Positions 41,668 through 49,347 of a stretch of DNA of 64,000 bases are shown piece after piece. The translations under genes were made by a program, and so were the position numbers. The notes under the pieces are model-generated. The model had not been told where the DNA came from. It saw only the letters and a list, made by a program, of their open reading frames with translations, and searched no databases. The DNA lies in the NCBI RefSeq assembly GCF_024970185.1, contig NZ_CP103965.1, forward strand, positions 5,413,001 through 5,477,000, written 5' to 3'. Position 1 is the stretch's first letter. Each line of letters begins with the position of its first letter. Origin of the DNA: Pseudomonas sp. N3-W. Lineage in GTDB: Bacteria > Pseudomonadota > Gammaproteobacteria > Pseudomonadales > Pseudomonadaceae.

Positions 41668-42426
41668 TCAGGCCAGCCAATAGCGGGTCAGGTGGCGCGC
41701 CGGGTCGGTGTACTGGCTGCGGGCGTGGATCATTCGCCAATTATCCCAGATCAACATGCAGCCGTCGGGGATCAGCACCGGGGTGTTGCGCTGCACGAAA
41801 TACGCCTCGCCCAACCGGGCAAACCGGGCCAGTGGCGATGAGCTGCTGGCGACCTGCGATTGCCGCAAATCCTCTTTCGATGGATTCACATCGCCATAGT
41901 GAAACTGGTTGTAGCTGAAGCGGAAAACATCTGCGTCCTCGGTCGGCGTCAGGATGAATTCCTTGACCCGGGTCTGGGCGGGCTCACCGGGTTTGGCCGT
42001 GGCGACAAATTCCACCGGCGTGTCGTTGATCCACTCGCGCAGTTCGGGGTCGGCCGTTTCCAGGAACGACAGAAATTCATAGCCGTCTACCAGCCCGGTA
42101 TGCCCGCCGCCGCAGCGTGCCTGACGATGGCAATGCAGTGCCAGATAGCGCGGCGGCGGCCCGTAGACCGGCGCTTCGGTATGTGGGCCGATGCCATTCA
42201 TGCTCTGGGAGTACGGCAAGTCTTCGTACCCCGGCTTGCGGGTGATGGCGAAGGCTGTTTGTCCGTTGAATTGCGGAATAATCTGACCGAACTCCTCGAG
42301 TGCTCCGACAACATCATCGGACAATTCATCGGCGGACAGTACGGTCCAGCCACGGGCCGACAATTCTTCATGGCGATGGTCCAGGGCTACATAAGGTCTG
42401 GACACAACAATCCCTTGGTCTGACAT
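41668..42426 (-). CDS. TauD/TfdA-type Fe(II)/2-oxoglutarate dioxygenase
   Basis: A 252-residue member of the TauD superfamily. The iron triad is His82 and Glu84 (GPHTEAP) and distal His234 (RMIHARSQ), with a C-terminal Arg near 248 for 2-oxoglutarate; the first acidic ligand is Glu, a known alternative to Asp. It would hydroxylate, desaturate or otherwise oxidise a small substrate. The operon is typical of amino-acid-derived natural products. Start ATG 42426 has GGGAG at seven bases. Confidence 0.86.
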   Translation of the reverse strand: MSDQGIVVSRPYVALDHRHEELSARGWTVLSADELSDDVVGALEEFGQIIPQFNGQTAFAITRKPGYEDLPYSQSMNGIGPHTEAPVYGPPPRYLALHCHRQARCGGGHTGLVDGYEFLSFLETADPELREWINDTPVEFVATAKPGEPAQTRVKEFILTPTEDADVFRFSYNQFHYGDVNPSKEDLRQSQVASSSSPLARFARLGEAYFVQRNTPVLIPDGCMLIWDNWRMIHARSQYTDPARHLTRYWLA

Positions 42427-42446
42427 GGTGTATCTCCCGCTTGTTA

Positions 42447-43319
42447 TCAGGCGTTGACGGTTGAGGTGTAGGCGGCGATGAGGTCGCGGCAGGCGTTGCC
42501 CGGTCGATAGGCGTGTTCGTCGATGCTCTGTACCGGGGTAATTTCAGCAGCGGTGCCTGTCAGGAAACACTCATCGAAGTCGCCCAGCTCTGTCGGCAGA
42601 ATCGTTCTTTCGACGACGGGATAATCCAGCGCCCTGGCCAACTCGATGACTGTCTGGCGGGTGATGCCGTTGAGGAAGCAGTCAGGCAGCGGCGTGTGCA
42701 GCGTCCGGCCTTTGACGAAGAACACATTGGCGCTGGTGGCTTCGGCCACGTGGCCGCGCCAGTCGAGCATCAAGGCATCGTGGAAGCCGTTTTTTTCTGC
42801 GTCGTGTTTGCTCAATGTGGCGATCTGGTAATGCCCGGACGCCTTGGCTTCGAAGGGGCTGCTGCTCGGCGGCGGACGGCGCCATCCGGCCGTTTTCAGA
42901 CGAATGCCGGCCATGCGCGCCGCCGGGTCGAAGTAACTCGGCCACTGCCAGCATGCGATGGCCACGTGCACGCGATTGAAGCGCGCCGAGGTCGAAATCA
43001 TTTCACTGCCGCGCCAGGCCACCGGGCGCAAGTAGCCGTCAATCACCTTGTTATGGTGCAGCAGTTGCTGGCTGGCCGCTTCCAGTTCGGCCAGCTCATA
43101 GGGAATGACAAAGTCCATCAATTGCGCCGACCGATACAGCCGCTCGCTGTGCTCACGCAGCTTGAAGATCTTTGCGCCGTAGACGCGCTCGCCTTCGTAC
43201 ACGGTACTGGCGTAATGCAGACCATGACTGAGCACATGCAGCTTGGCCTCGGACCACTCGACGAACTCGCCGTCGAGCCAGATAACACCTTCTCGCTGAT
43301 CAAACGGGATACCGCTCAT
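42447..43319 (-). CDS. Class IV aminotransferase (branched-chain type)
   Basis: A 290-residue PLP enzyme of the IlvE/BCAT fold. Beginning with GVIWLDGEFVEWSEAKLHVL and HGLHYASTVYEGER, it has the Schiff-base Lys159 (FEAKASGHYQ), the conserved GHVAEATSANVFFV and FLNGITRQTVIELAR. It interconverts amino and 2-oxo acids. The housekeeping ilvE would not be expected inside such an operon, so it is probably a pathway-specific copy acting on a precursor or modified amino acid. Confidence 0.88.
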   Translation of the reverse strand: MSGIPFDQREGVIWLDGEFVEWSEAKLHVLSHGLHYASTVYEGERVYGAKIFKLREHSERLYRSAQLMDFVIPYELAELEAASQQLLHHNKVIDGYLRPVAWRGSEMISTSARFNRVHVAIACWQWPSYFDPAARMAGIRLKTAGWRRPPPSSSPFEAKASGHYQIATLSKHDAEKNGFHDALMLDWRGHVAEATSANVFFVKGRTLHTPLPDCFLNGITRQTVIELARALDYPVVERTILPTELGDFDECFLTGTAAEITPVQSIDEHAYRPGNACRDLIAAYTSTVNA

Positions 43320-43350
43320 TTCCTTTTCTCCACTCTGTTGGTGAATCGTC

Positions 43351-44691
43351 CTACGCCGTTTGGAGCAGCACCGGTATCAATTCGGGGGGCGCCGCAACCT
43401 CGGTCTGAAAGAAGAACGAGCGCTCGCCAAACGCCGGGCGCAGGTCATCGAACCAGGTCACTTGCGGGTCGAAACGCGCATAGAACGTGCGCAACACCCA
43501 CTGCGGATTGCGTGCCTGAAGAAACTGCAACACGAAGACTTTTTCCCCGGCCACGGTCTCGATGCCGTTGATCAACACCTTGCCGTAGAAGGTACTCATG
43601 GACGGTCCACGCACCGTGCGCGCCAGGCCGGACACCGTTCGGTAGGCCGCCTGGAAAATCTCGAACGCCCGGGCCAGCGGCATCGCGAAGTAGTGGCTGG
43701 GGCCGGTGTCGCGCTCGACGAACATGTAATAAGGGATCGCGCCCAGGCGTACGCCTTCGGTCCACAGTGCAGCCCAGTCAGCGGGGTTTTCGTTGATGTG
43801 GCGGATCACCGGTGCCTGCATGCGCAAGGTCGCCCCCGTGGAACGAATGCGCTCGACGGCCTGGCGCGCCATGTCCTGGCGCAGCTCCACCGGGTGGTTG
43901 TAGTGGCCCATGATCGACAGGTTTTTCCCCGCCGCGATGATCCGTTTGAACAGATCCAGCAGCTCGGGCGCATCCTTGTCACTGACAAAGCGCTGCGGCC
44001 AGTACGCCACGGATTTGGTGCCGATGCGGATGCTCTTCAGGTGCGGCAATTGCAGCAGCGGCTCGATGTAACTGGCCAGGGATCGAGTGTTCATGATCAT
44101 CGGATCGCCGCCGGTAATCAGCACATCGGTGACCTCGGTGTGTACCCGCAGGTAGCTGAGCAACTCCTGGGATTCGCGGGCGTTGAATTTCAGTTCTTCC
44201 TCGCCGATGAACTGCGCCCAGCGAAAACAGAAGGTGCAATAGGCGTGACACGTCTGACCGGCACCGGGGAAAAACAACACGGTCTCGCGGTACTTGTGCT
44301 GAATACCGGGCAGGACTTTTCCGTCGAGGCTGACGCCGTTATGGGTGAGTTGTCCGGCCGGGTGCGGGTTCATCCGCAGCCATATCGCTTCGATCCGCCG
44401 CTTGATGGCGGCGGCATCACCCTCCTCGATCAGTTGCTTGAGGGACTGATACTCGTCCGCCAGCAACATGTCCTTGTGGGGGAAGGTCATACGAAAAATC
44501 GGATCGTCCGGGATGTTGTCCCAGTCGATCAATGTGCTCAGTACGTAGTCGTTGGTGCGAAATGGCATGACCCTGGCAACCACGGTCATGGCTTCCTGCA
44601 ACGCTGGCGTCAGTTTTTGCCAGTACGGCGTCTCGCGAATACTGCGCGAGTTATAGGGTTTGTATCTTTGTGGCTCCGACAGTCCGTGCAT
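43351..44691 (-). CDS. KamA-type radical SAM enzyme (2,3-aminomutase family)
   Basis: A 446-residue radical SAM protein. The [4Fe-4S]/SAM motif is CHAYCTFC (Cys148, Cys152, Cys155), and TGGDPMIM follows as the glycine-rich SAM site. RIGTKSVAYWPQR and APVIRHINE match the lysine 2,3-aminomutase fold, in which PLP and SAM together move an amino group from C2 to C3. The motif CTFCFRW differs from classical lysine mutases (CTRRR), so the substrate may not be lysine. The start at 44691 has AGGAG seven bases upstream; the upstream open frame (to 44967) overlaps the GST gene and is not used. It probably supplies a beta-amino acid to the pathway. Confidence 0.86.
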   Translation of the reverse strand: MHGLSEPQRYKPYNSRSIRETPYWQKLTPALQEAMTVVARVMPFRTNDYVLSTLIDWDNIPDDPIFRMTFPHKDMLLADEYQSLKQLIEEGDAAAIKRRIEAIWLRMNPHPAGQLTHNGVSLDGKVLPGIQHKYRETVLFFPGAGQTCHAYCTFCFRWAQFIGEEELKFNARESQELLSYLRVHTEVTDVLITGGDPMIMNTRSLASYIEPLLQLPHLKSIRIGTKSVAYWPQRFVSDKDAPELLDLFKRIIAAGKNLSIMGHYNHPVELRQDMARQAVERIRSTGATLRMQAPVIRHINENPADWAALWTEGVRLGAIPYYMFVERDTGPSHYFAMPLARAFEIFQAAYRTVSGLARTVRGPSMSTFYGKVLINGIETVAGEKVFVLQFLQARNPQWVLRTFYARFDPQVTWFDDLRPAFGERSFFFQTEVAAPPELIPVLLQTA

Positions 44692-44722
44692 GACAACGCT
44701 CCTGGAGATTGGCTGACAGTGC

Positions 44723-45367
44723 TTACTGAATGGCAGGCACGGTGCGCTCGATGTCCATCCAGGCCCGGACGCTGTCGCGGTCCCACTGGCGGCGCACATA
44801 GGCGGCGAGTCGTGCGGGGACCGGGTCACCGTTGGCCAGCAGGCGGTTGAGCATGATCGCCAGGTCGGTGTCGGCGATGCTCCACTCGCCAAACAGGTGG
44901 TCCGCGCCTTCGGACAACAGCTGTTCGGCGACAAAAAACAATCGGGCCACCGCTGCCCGGGCTTCATCAGAGAGCGGGCTGTCTTTCTTGCCGAAGTAGA
45001 TGAGGTCGGCCGGGCGCTCCTTGCGAATCACCAGCAAGTCACTGCGCAGCCAGGCCTGAAGTTGGCGGGCGCGAGCGCGTTGTTTGATGTCGAGCGGCAG
45101 CAGGCGTTTAGGGCCCGGTGCAATTTCATCCAGGTACTCGGCAATCGCCGATGACTCCGACAAGGCAAAGCCGTCGTGTACCAGGGTCGGGACCTTGCAG
45201 GTCAGCGACAGATTGCGATAAGGCGCCAGATAGTTCTCGCGAACCTTTAAATCCACCGCAACCTGTTCAAATGAAAGTTGCTTTTCCTTGAGCGCGACAA
45301 ATACCGACATGGCGAAAGCGCTGACGTGATCAGCCCCGACATACAGTTGCAGACCTGAGACTTGCAT
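44723..45367 (-). CDS. Glutathione S-transferase family protein
   Basis: A 214-residue GST of the YfcF type. A thioredoxin-like N-terminal domain (LQLYVGADHVSAFAMSVFVAL, VPTLVHDGFALSESSAIAEYL, which gives the glutathione Glu/Ser site) is followed by an all-helical C-terminal domain with FGEWSIADTDLAIML. Start at 45367 has GGGAG six bases upstream. It is the first gene of the tight GST-KamA-aminotransferase-TauD-AurF-MBL operon. It may add or remove glutathione from an electrophilic intermediate or protect the cell. Confidence 0.86.
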   Translation of the reverse strand: MQVSGLQLYVGADHVSAFAMSVFVALKEKQLSFEQVAVDLKVRENYLAPYRNLSLTCKVPTLVHDGFALSESSAIAEYLDEIAPGPKRLLPLDIKQRARARQLQAWLRSDLLVIRKERPADLIYFGKKDSPLSDEARAAVARLFFVAEQLLSEGADHLFGEWSIADTDLAIMLNRLLANGDPVPARLAAYVRRQWDRDSVRAWMDIERTVPAIQ

Positions 45368-45531
45368 AGAACACTCCCTTTCATTAAACGCATTAATCCA
45401 CACCACTAAACGTGGCGATGTTTTAAACATTAATATGCGTTGGGAGTGATCGTAGTTAGTTGCTATTGGGCTGAACAGATACAGAAATTAGTTGTTTATA
45501 CGGATACAGAAAACCGGATAACGCAAAACAA

Positions 45532-45625
45532 CTGTGGGAGCGGGCCTGCTCGCGAAGAGGGTGTGTCAGTCGACATGAATGTTGTCTGACATACCGCTTT
45601 CGCGAGCAAACCCGCTCCCACAGGG
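45532..45625. repeat. REP palindrome pair (REPIN)
   Basis: CTGTGGGAGCGGGCCTGCTCGCG and its inverted partner CGCGAGCAAACCCGCTCCCACAG flank about 50 bases, in the 280-base gap between the cupin gene and the GST gene, separating the two parts of cluster 2. The rest of the gap (45368-45531) holds the GST promoter region with no clear consensus that I can see. Confidence 0.88.
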
Positions 45626-45647
45626 ATTGAGGATAAATGAGGAGGTG

Positions 45648-46133
45648 TCAACGCTGTCCGGTAATCAGCCCCTGGCTGTCGGCAAAGCTTGAGAGCTGTG
45701 ACATCTGTGGCATGTTGCTCATGGCCAGCATGGCCAGCGGCTCGGTACTGCTGGTGTTGACGAAACCGTGGGTGGTCCAGGCCGGCACCAGCAGCACATC
45801 ACCGGGGCTAACGCTGACGGGCTCGGCATCGCCCAGCACCAGGGTACCTGCGCCCGCCTGGATCACAAACAAATGCCACCAGGCGTGGCTGTGCCCATTC
45901 AGTGTCGTCCCCGGTTTCAGCCATTGCATGGCCATGCCCATGCCGGGGGTCACCTCACACCCTTGCAGGCTGTCGTCGTGGGCCAGGGCAACAATATCCA
46001 GCTCGCTGCTGGCCAGCGACTGGCGCAATTGCGTCAGCGCTGTGCCGGTCCAGACCCGTGGACTGAGTGGACGATGATGCAAACTTTGACGAAAGTCCTT
46101 ATATGAAAAAAATGCACCCTTGACGTTATCCAT
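45648..46133 (-). CDS. Cupin-domain protein
   Basis: A 161-residue single-cupin protein. Metal-binding-type motifs are present: GHSHAWWHLFVIQAG (His residues with an unusual Trp pair) and PGDVLLVPAWTTHGF for the second part. The usual Glu of motif 1 is not evident. Cupins here may bind a metal for oxidation or isomerisation, or sense a ligand. Transcribed with the RidA, ATP-grasp and MFS genes upstream. Start ATG follows AGAGGAAGG directly. Confidence 0.8.
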   Translation of the reverse strand: MDNVKGAFFSYKDFRQSLHHRPLSPRVWTGTALTQLRQSLASSELDIVALAHDDSLQGCEVTPGMGMAMQWLKPGTTLNGHSHAWWHLFVIQAGAGTLVLGDAEPVSVSPGDVLLVPAWTTHGFVNTSSTEPLAMLAMSNMPQMSQLSSFADSQGLITGQR

Positions 46134-46211
46134 CCTTCCTCTCTACTTATTCAAACGGCATGAGCGACTGAACCTCAAGTTAACGGTTCAACGCTATCAA
46201 TCGCCCTGTCG

Positions 46212-46706
46212 TTATAACAGCGACGGACGCAAGGCCACGATCATATCTACTTCAATGGCCGCATTTTTTGGCAACTGGTAAACACCGATTGTCGTACGCG
46301 TATGTTTCCCCGCATCGCCCAACACATGGCTGAACACGTCCGATGCGCCGTTAGCCACTTCACTGAGGTCCACAAAGTCCGCCGTGGACTTCACATACAC
46401 GGTAACCCGCAACAGTGACTTGATTTTATCCAGCGAGCCAATCGCATCGACGATCAAGGCCAGCCCGCGCATGGCACTGAGGCTGGCGGCGGCCTGGGCA
46501 TCGCCCATGGTCAGCTCCAGGCCCACGCGGCCGGGGTATTGAATCTTGCCGTTGACCCGCGGCACCAGACCGCTGACATAGAGCTCATCATGATGGCGAA
46601 CCAGCGGTGCGTAGTGCCCGCCTACAGAACTCTCTCCATAGATGTCGTAGTCCAGCTCCTTGGCCAGGGCGATGAAGCGTTCATCGCAAGTCATGTGCGG
46701 AATCAT
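46212..46706 (-). CDS. RidA family protein
   Basis: A 164-residue protein of the RidA/YjgF group, slightly longer than the 130 usual. LYVSGLVPRVNGKIQYPG and VTVYVKSTADFVDLSEVANG are typical, ending with RTTIGVYQLPKNAAIEVDMIVAL. The Arg that binds the substrate carboxylate in imine deaminases is likely Arg in HTRTTIG. RidA proteins hydrolyse reactive enamine or imine intermediates from PLP enzymes, which would fit the radical SAM/PLP and aminotransferase steps nearby. Some relatives have other pathway roles. Confidence 0.85.
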   Translation of the reverse strand: MIPHMTCDERFIALAKELDYDIYGESSVGGHYAPLVRHHDELYVSGLVPRVNGKIQYPGRVGLELTMGDAQAAASLSAMRGLALIVDAIGSLDKIKSLLRVTVYVKSTADFVDLSEVANGASDVFSHVLGDAGKHTRTTIGVYQLPKNAAIEVDMIVALRPSLL

Positions 46707-46763
46707 TCAGGTAACCCTCTCACTTCTTTCAATCAAAAAAATACAAATCGGCCATGCAACGAC

Positions 46764-48044
46764 TCAGCTCACGGCAATCGATGCCGGGGCCAGGCTGATG
46801 ACCGCGATGCGCGATTCGACCGCCTCTGCCAAGCGCAACAAGTCATCGCTGAGCTGGGCGTAGTCGGTGTTGAACAGGACGATGTGGCCGATGAACGAGG
46901 TGTTGTCCTGCACCAATGCGCTAACCGAGTCGCCTATTTGCTTGGCATACAGGCCCTCCACCAGGTCGATGTTCAGTTCAAGCGCCAGCGCCTCGATGCG
47001 CGGGGCCGCGCGCAAGATGCCACCGGCCGGTGCCGTGAGCAGTCGAATGCCGCAATAGCCACGAGGCACCGGATCGAAGTGCTCAACGGTGCCTTCCACC
47101 GCCCAGCGGACCCAGCGTTCCCATGGGTCGAAATCGACAAATGCCCGTCGCGCCAGGTCCCAGATGTGCATGCCGCCGGGGCGCATGTTGGTTTCCACCG
47201 CCGAGGTCAGGCCGTCGCTGCGCAGGAAAATCTCGTTGTGATAGGCGCCGTTATCCAGCGATACCAGCCCGGACATGTGCCGACCGGCCGCCACCAGCCG
47301 TGCCTGCACGTCGGCCGACAAGGGTGCCGGGACCACTTGCTGGATCTCGGCGCGATAGGCGCCTTCGGTGGTGGTTTTTTCGGTCACCCAGGTGCTGCCG
47401 GCGACGTATTCCCAGCTGTATTCATGGGCGTTCTGGATCAGTTCTTCCAGGACGATGCCGTCCTCGCGATAAGGCTTGAGCGCCTGCCAGGCTTCTTCGC
47501 ACTCAGAGGGATGATGAATCACCCGACAACCGCGACTCGCGCCTTCGCAGGCCGGCTTGATGAAGGCTTTGCCACCCAGTTCGACGACCCGCTCACGCAG
47601 CTCGGCCAGGCTCTCGATACGTGTGGAAAATACCGGACGGTAGTGCTCGGGTGAGCTGTCTGCCAGCGCTTCAAGCTTGCGGAACACCTGCTTATCCAGC
47701 CCGGCTCGCGCTTGCGAAGGCGTGATGCCGGGCAAGCCGTAATGGGTCGCCAGCGCTGCGCCAAGCAACACACCCCGGTCCGAAAACGGCAGTACGCCGA
47801 TCAGTTTCCAGTCATCGGCATCCAGGCAACCGGCCACCAGATCGACAGAATCGGCCAGGTCGGCCAGTGCCAGCGAGGTGGTGCAGACGTGATCCGCTAC
47901 CAAGTGATCTTCCGGCTGGATTTGCTCCACCAGCAGGATCAGCCGCGCGTTGTACAGCCTGTTGCACAGTTCGCGCAGCTTCTGGATGTCGTGAACCCGA
48001 TTGCCGTTGTAGCCCACCACCACTACACATGAAGTCGTACTCAT
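46764..48044 (-). CDS. ATP-grasp ligase, cluster 2
   Basis: A 426-residue ATP-grasp protein. ATG 48044 has GAGG five bases upstream. ATP-binding signature: GGKAFIKPACEGASRGCRVI (about 155-174), IVLEELIQNAHEYSWEYV and the metal-binding SAVETNMRPGGMHIWDL. It activates a carboxylate for attack by an amine, as in L-amino-acid ligases. It differs clearly from the ATP-grasp enzyme of cluster 1 and lies next to a MFS exporter. It could make a dipeptide from the modified amino acid. Substrates unknown. Confidence 0.86.
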   Translation of the reverse strand: MSTTSCVVVVGYNGNRVHDIQKLRELCNRLYNARLILLVEQIQPEDHLVADHVCTTSLALADLADSVDLVAGCLDADDWKLIGVLPFSDRGVLLGAALATHYGLPGITPSQARAGLDKQVFRKLEALADSSPEHYRPVFSTRIESLAELRERVVELGGKAFIKPACEGASRGCRVIHHPSECEEAWQALKPYREDGIVLEELIQNAHEYSWEYVAGSTWVTEKTTTEGAYRAEIQQVVPAPLSADVQARLVAAGRHMSGLVSLDNGAYHNEIFLRSDGLTSAVETNMRPGGMHIWDLARRAFVDFDPWERWVRWAVEGTVEHFDPVPRGYCGIRLLTAPAGGILRAAPRIEALALELNIDLVEGLYAKQIGDSVSALVQDNTSFIGHIVLFNTDYAQLSDDLLRLAEAVESRIAVISLAPASIAVS

Positions 48045-48098
48045 AAGATCCTCGACCATGAACTAAGCATTTCTTTCGGAACCTGCAACCGTGACGGA

Positions 48099-49199
48099 TC
48101 AGTCGTGCAGTGCCGCGCCGGACTTTCGGTTGAACCAGTACCAGGCCAGGATTCCGATCGCGCCGATCGCCGCCAGCAGCAGCGCGTTGTACGGCGCCGG
48201 CACCACTCGCATGACCAGCACCGTCAGCCCGGCGCCGACGCCCAGGGAAACCTCTTTGACGAACATGTTGTTTTGTTTCACGGAGAAGTAGTCGAGGTAG
48301 CTGAACGCGCATTCGGCGATGGACAGCAGCGCGACCCAGACCAGCGCACCGGCCAGGGTTTCGACATGGAAAGCGGACGGTGACGAGAGCACCGCGAAGC
48401 CACCGACGATGATCCCGATCACCGCCAGCACCTTGAAGCGCCCGGTGCGTTCGATCAGATTCATCACCGGCACCTGGGCGAACACCACCACGGCACTGTT
48501 GAGGATCAGCATCAGGCCGTACCAGGCCGGCAGCTCGCCGGTCTTGAGCAGGATCGCCTGCGGCAGAATCGAGAACACCCCGAACAGCTTGATACCCATG
48601 ATGATGCCGGCGATCACCCAGGGCAGCTTGTTGCGCCAGCCGCTGCCGTCTTTCGTGGCCGGGCGGGCAACGATGGCTTCAGTGCTGAAGGTCGCACCCA
48701 AGGCAATCGGCAGGCACAGCAGCACAAAGGCTGCGGCGCCGAGGAAAAACATCGTCGGGGTCAGCAGAGGCGACAGCAGGATCAAACCGGCCACCAGGCT
48801 GCCCATGTTCATCGCCATCCGGTTGTAGGCCGCGCCTTCCTTGGTTTGCGCCGCTTCGCTCTTGATCAGGTAACCGGCAATCGCAATGCCGTAGGCAAAC
48901 AAAGCGGCGGCAAACATCACCATGCCCTGGTTGCTGGTCAACGCCAGCAGCACCAGGCCCAGGGCGGCGCACAGCAGCGTGACACTCAGGGAGCGACGGC
49001 CCAGCACCAGCAACGTCAGCGGCAATAACAGCAGGAGGGCCCGATAGCCCAGGGCCAGGATGCTGTTGGTGGCGGTGTCGAGCCAGACGTTGGCCTTGCC
49101 CAACACCGCAAACAGCGAGACGGCGGTAATGATTCGAATCGTGAACAGGCGAACATTAATCACCGGTTTGACCACGGCGACCGTTGTATCAACACTCAT
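48099..49199 (-). CDS. MFS transporter, cluster 2
   Basis: A 366-residue transporter with about eleven hydrophobic segments, beginning MSVDTTVAVVKPVINVRLF; the basic motif between helices is NLIERTGRFKVLAVIG. First gene of the cupin/RidA/ATP-grasp/MFS group and divergent from the MocR regulator at 49348. It is the likely exporter for the product of cluster 2. Confidence 0.83.
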   Translation of the reverse strand: MSVDTTVAVVKPVINVRLFTIRIITAVSLFAVLGKANVWLDTATNSILALGYRALLLLLPLTLLVLGRRSLSVTLLCAALGLVLLALTSNQGMVMFAAALFAYGIAIAGYLIKSEAAQTKEGAAYNRMAMNMGSLVAGLILLSPLLTPTMFFLGAAAFVLLCLPIALGATFSTEAIVARPATKDGSGWRNKLPWVIAGIIMGIKLFGVFSILPQAILLKTGELPAWYGLMLILNSAVVVFAQVPVMNLIERTGRFKVLAVIGIIVGGFAVLSSPSAFHVETLAGALVWVALLSIAECAFSYLDYFSVKQNNMFVKEVSLGVGAGLTVLVMRVVPAPYNALLLAAIGAIGILAWYWFNRKSGAALHD

Positions 49200-49300
49200 G
49201 CAACACCTCTAAACCAAGCGATTGGCCCTATGGCCAAGGCTGACAAGCAGAAAAGTCTGTAAGTCGATGGTAGAGAGCCGCACCCGCGCTGATCAGAGGA

Positions 49301-49324
49301 AGTTCGTATAGAATCAAACGAACT
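49301..49324. promoter_or_regulatory. Inverted repeat AGTTCG/CGAACT, candidate MocR operator
   Basis: AGTTCG (49301-49306) and CGAACT (49319-49324) form a perfect 6+6 inverted repeat with a 12-base AT-rich spacer. It lies 23 bases before the MocR start and 102 bases from the divergent MFS gene. Position and form fit an operator shared by the two promoters. Confidence 0.55.
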
Positions 49325-49347
49325 TTACTGCCACAGGGACCAGTAAA

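Noticed and set aside
44692..44967. A 92-codon N-terminal extension of the KamA-type gene
   Set aside because: It overlaps the GST gene in another frame, and ATG 44691 has a good ribosome site and the family start.
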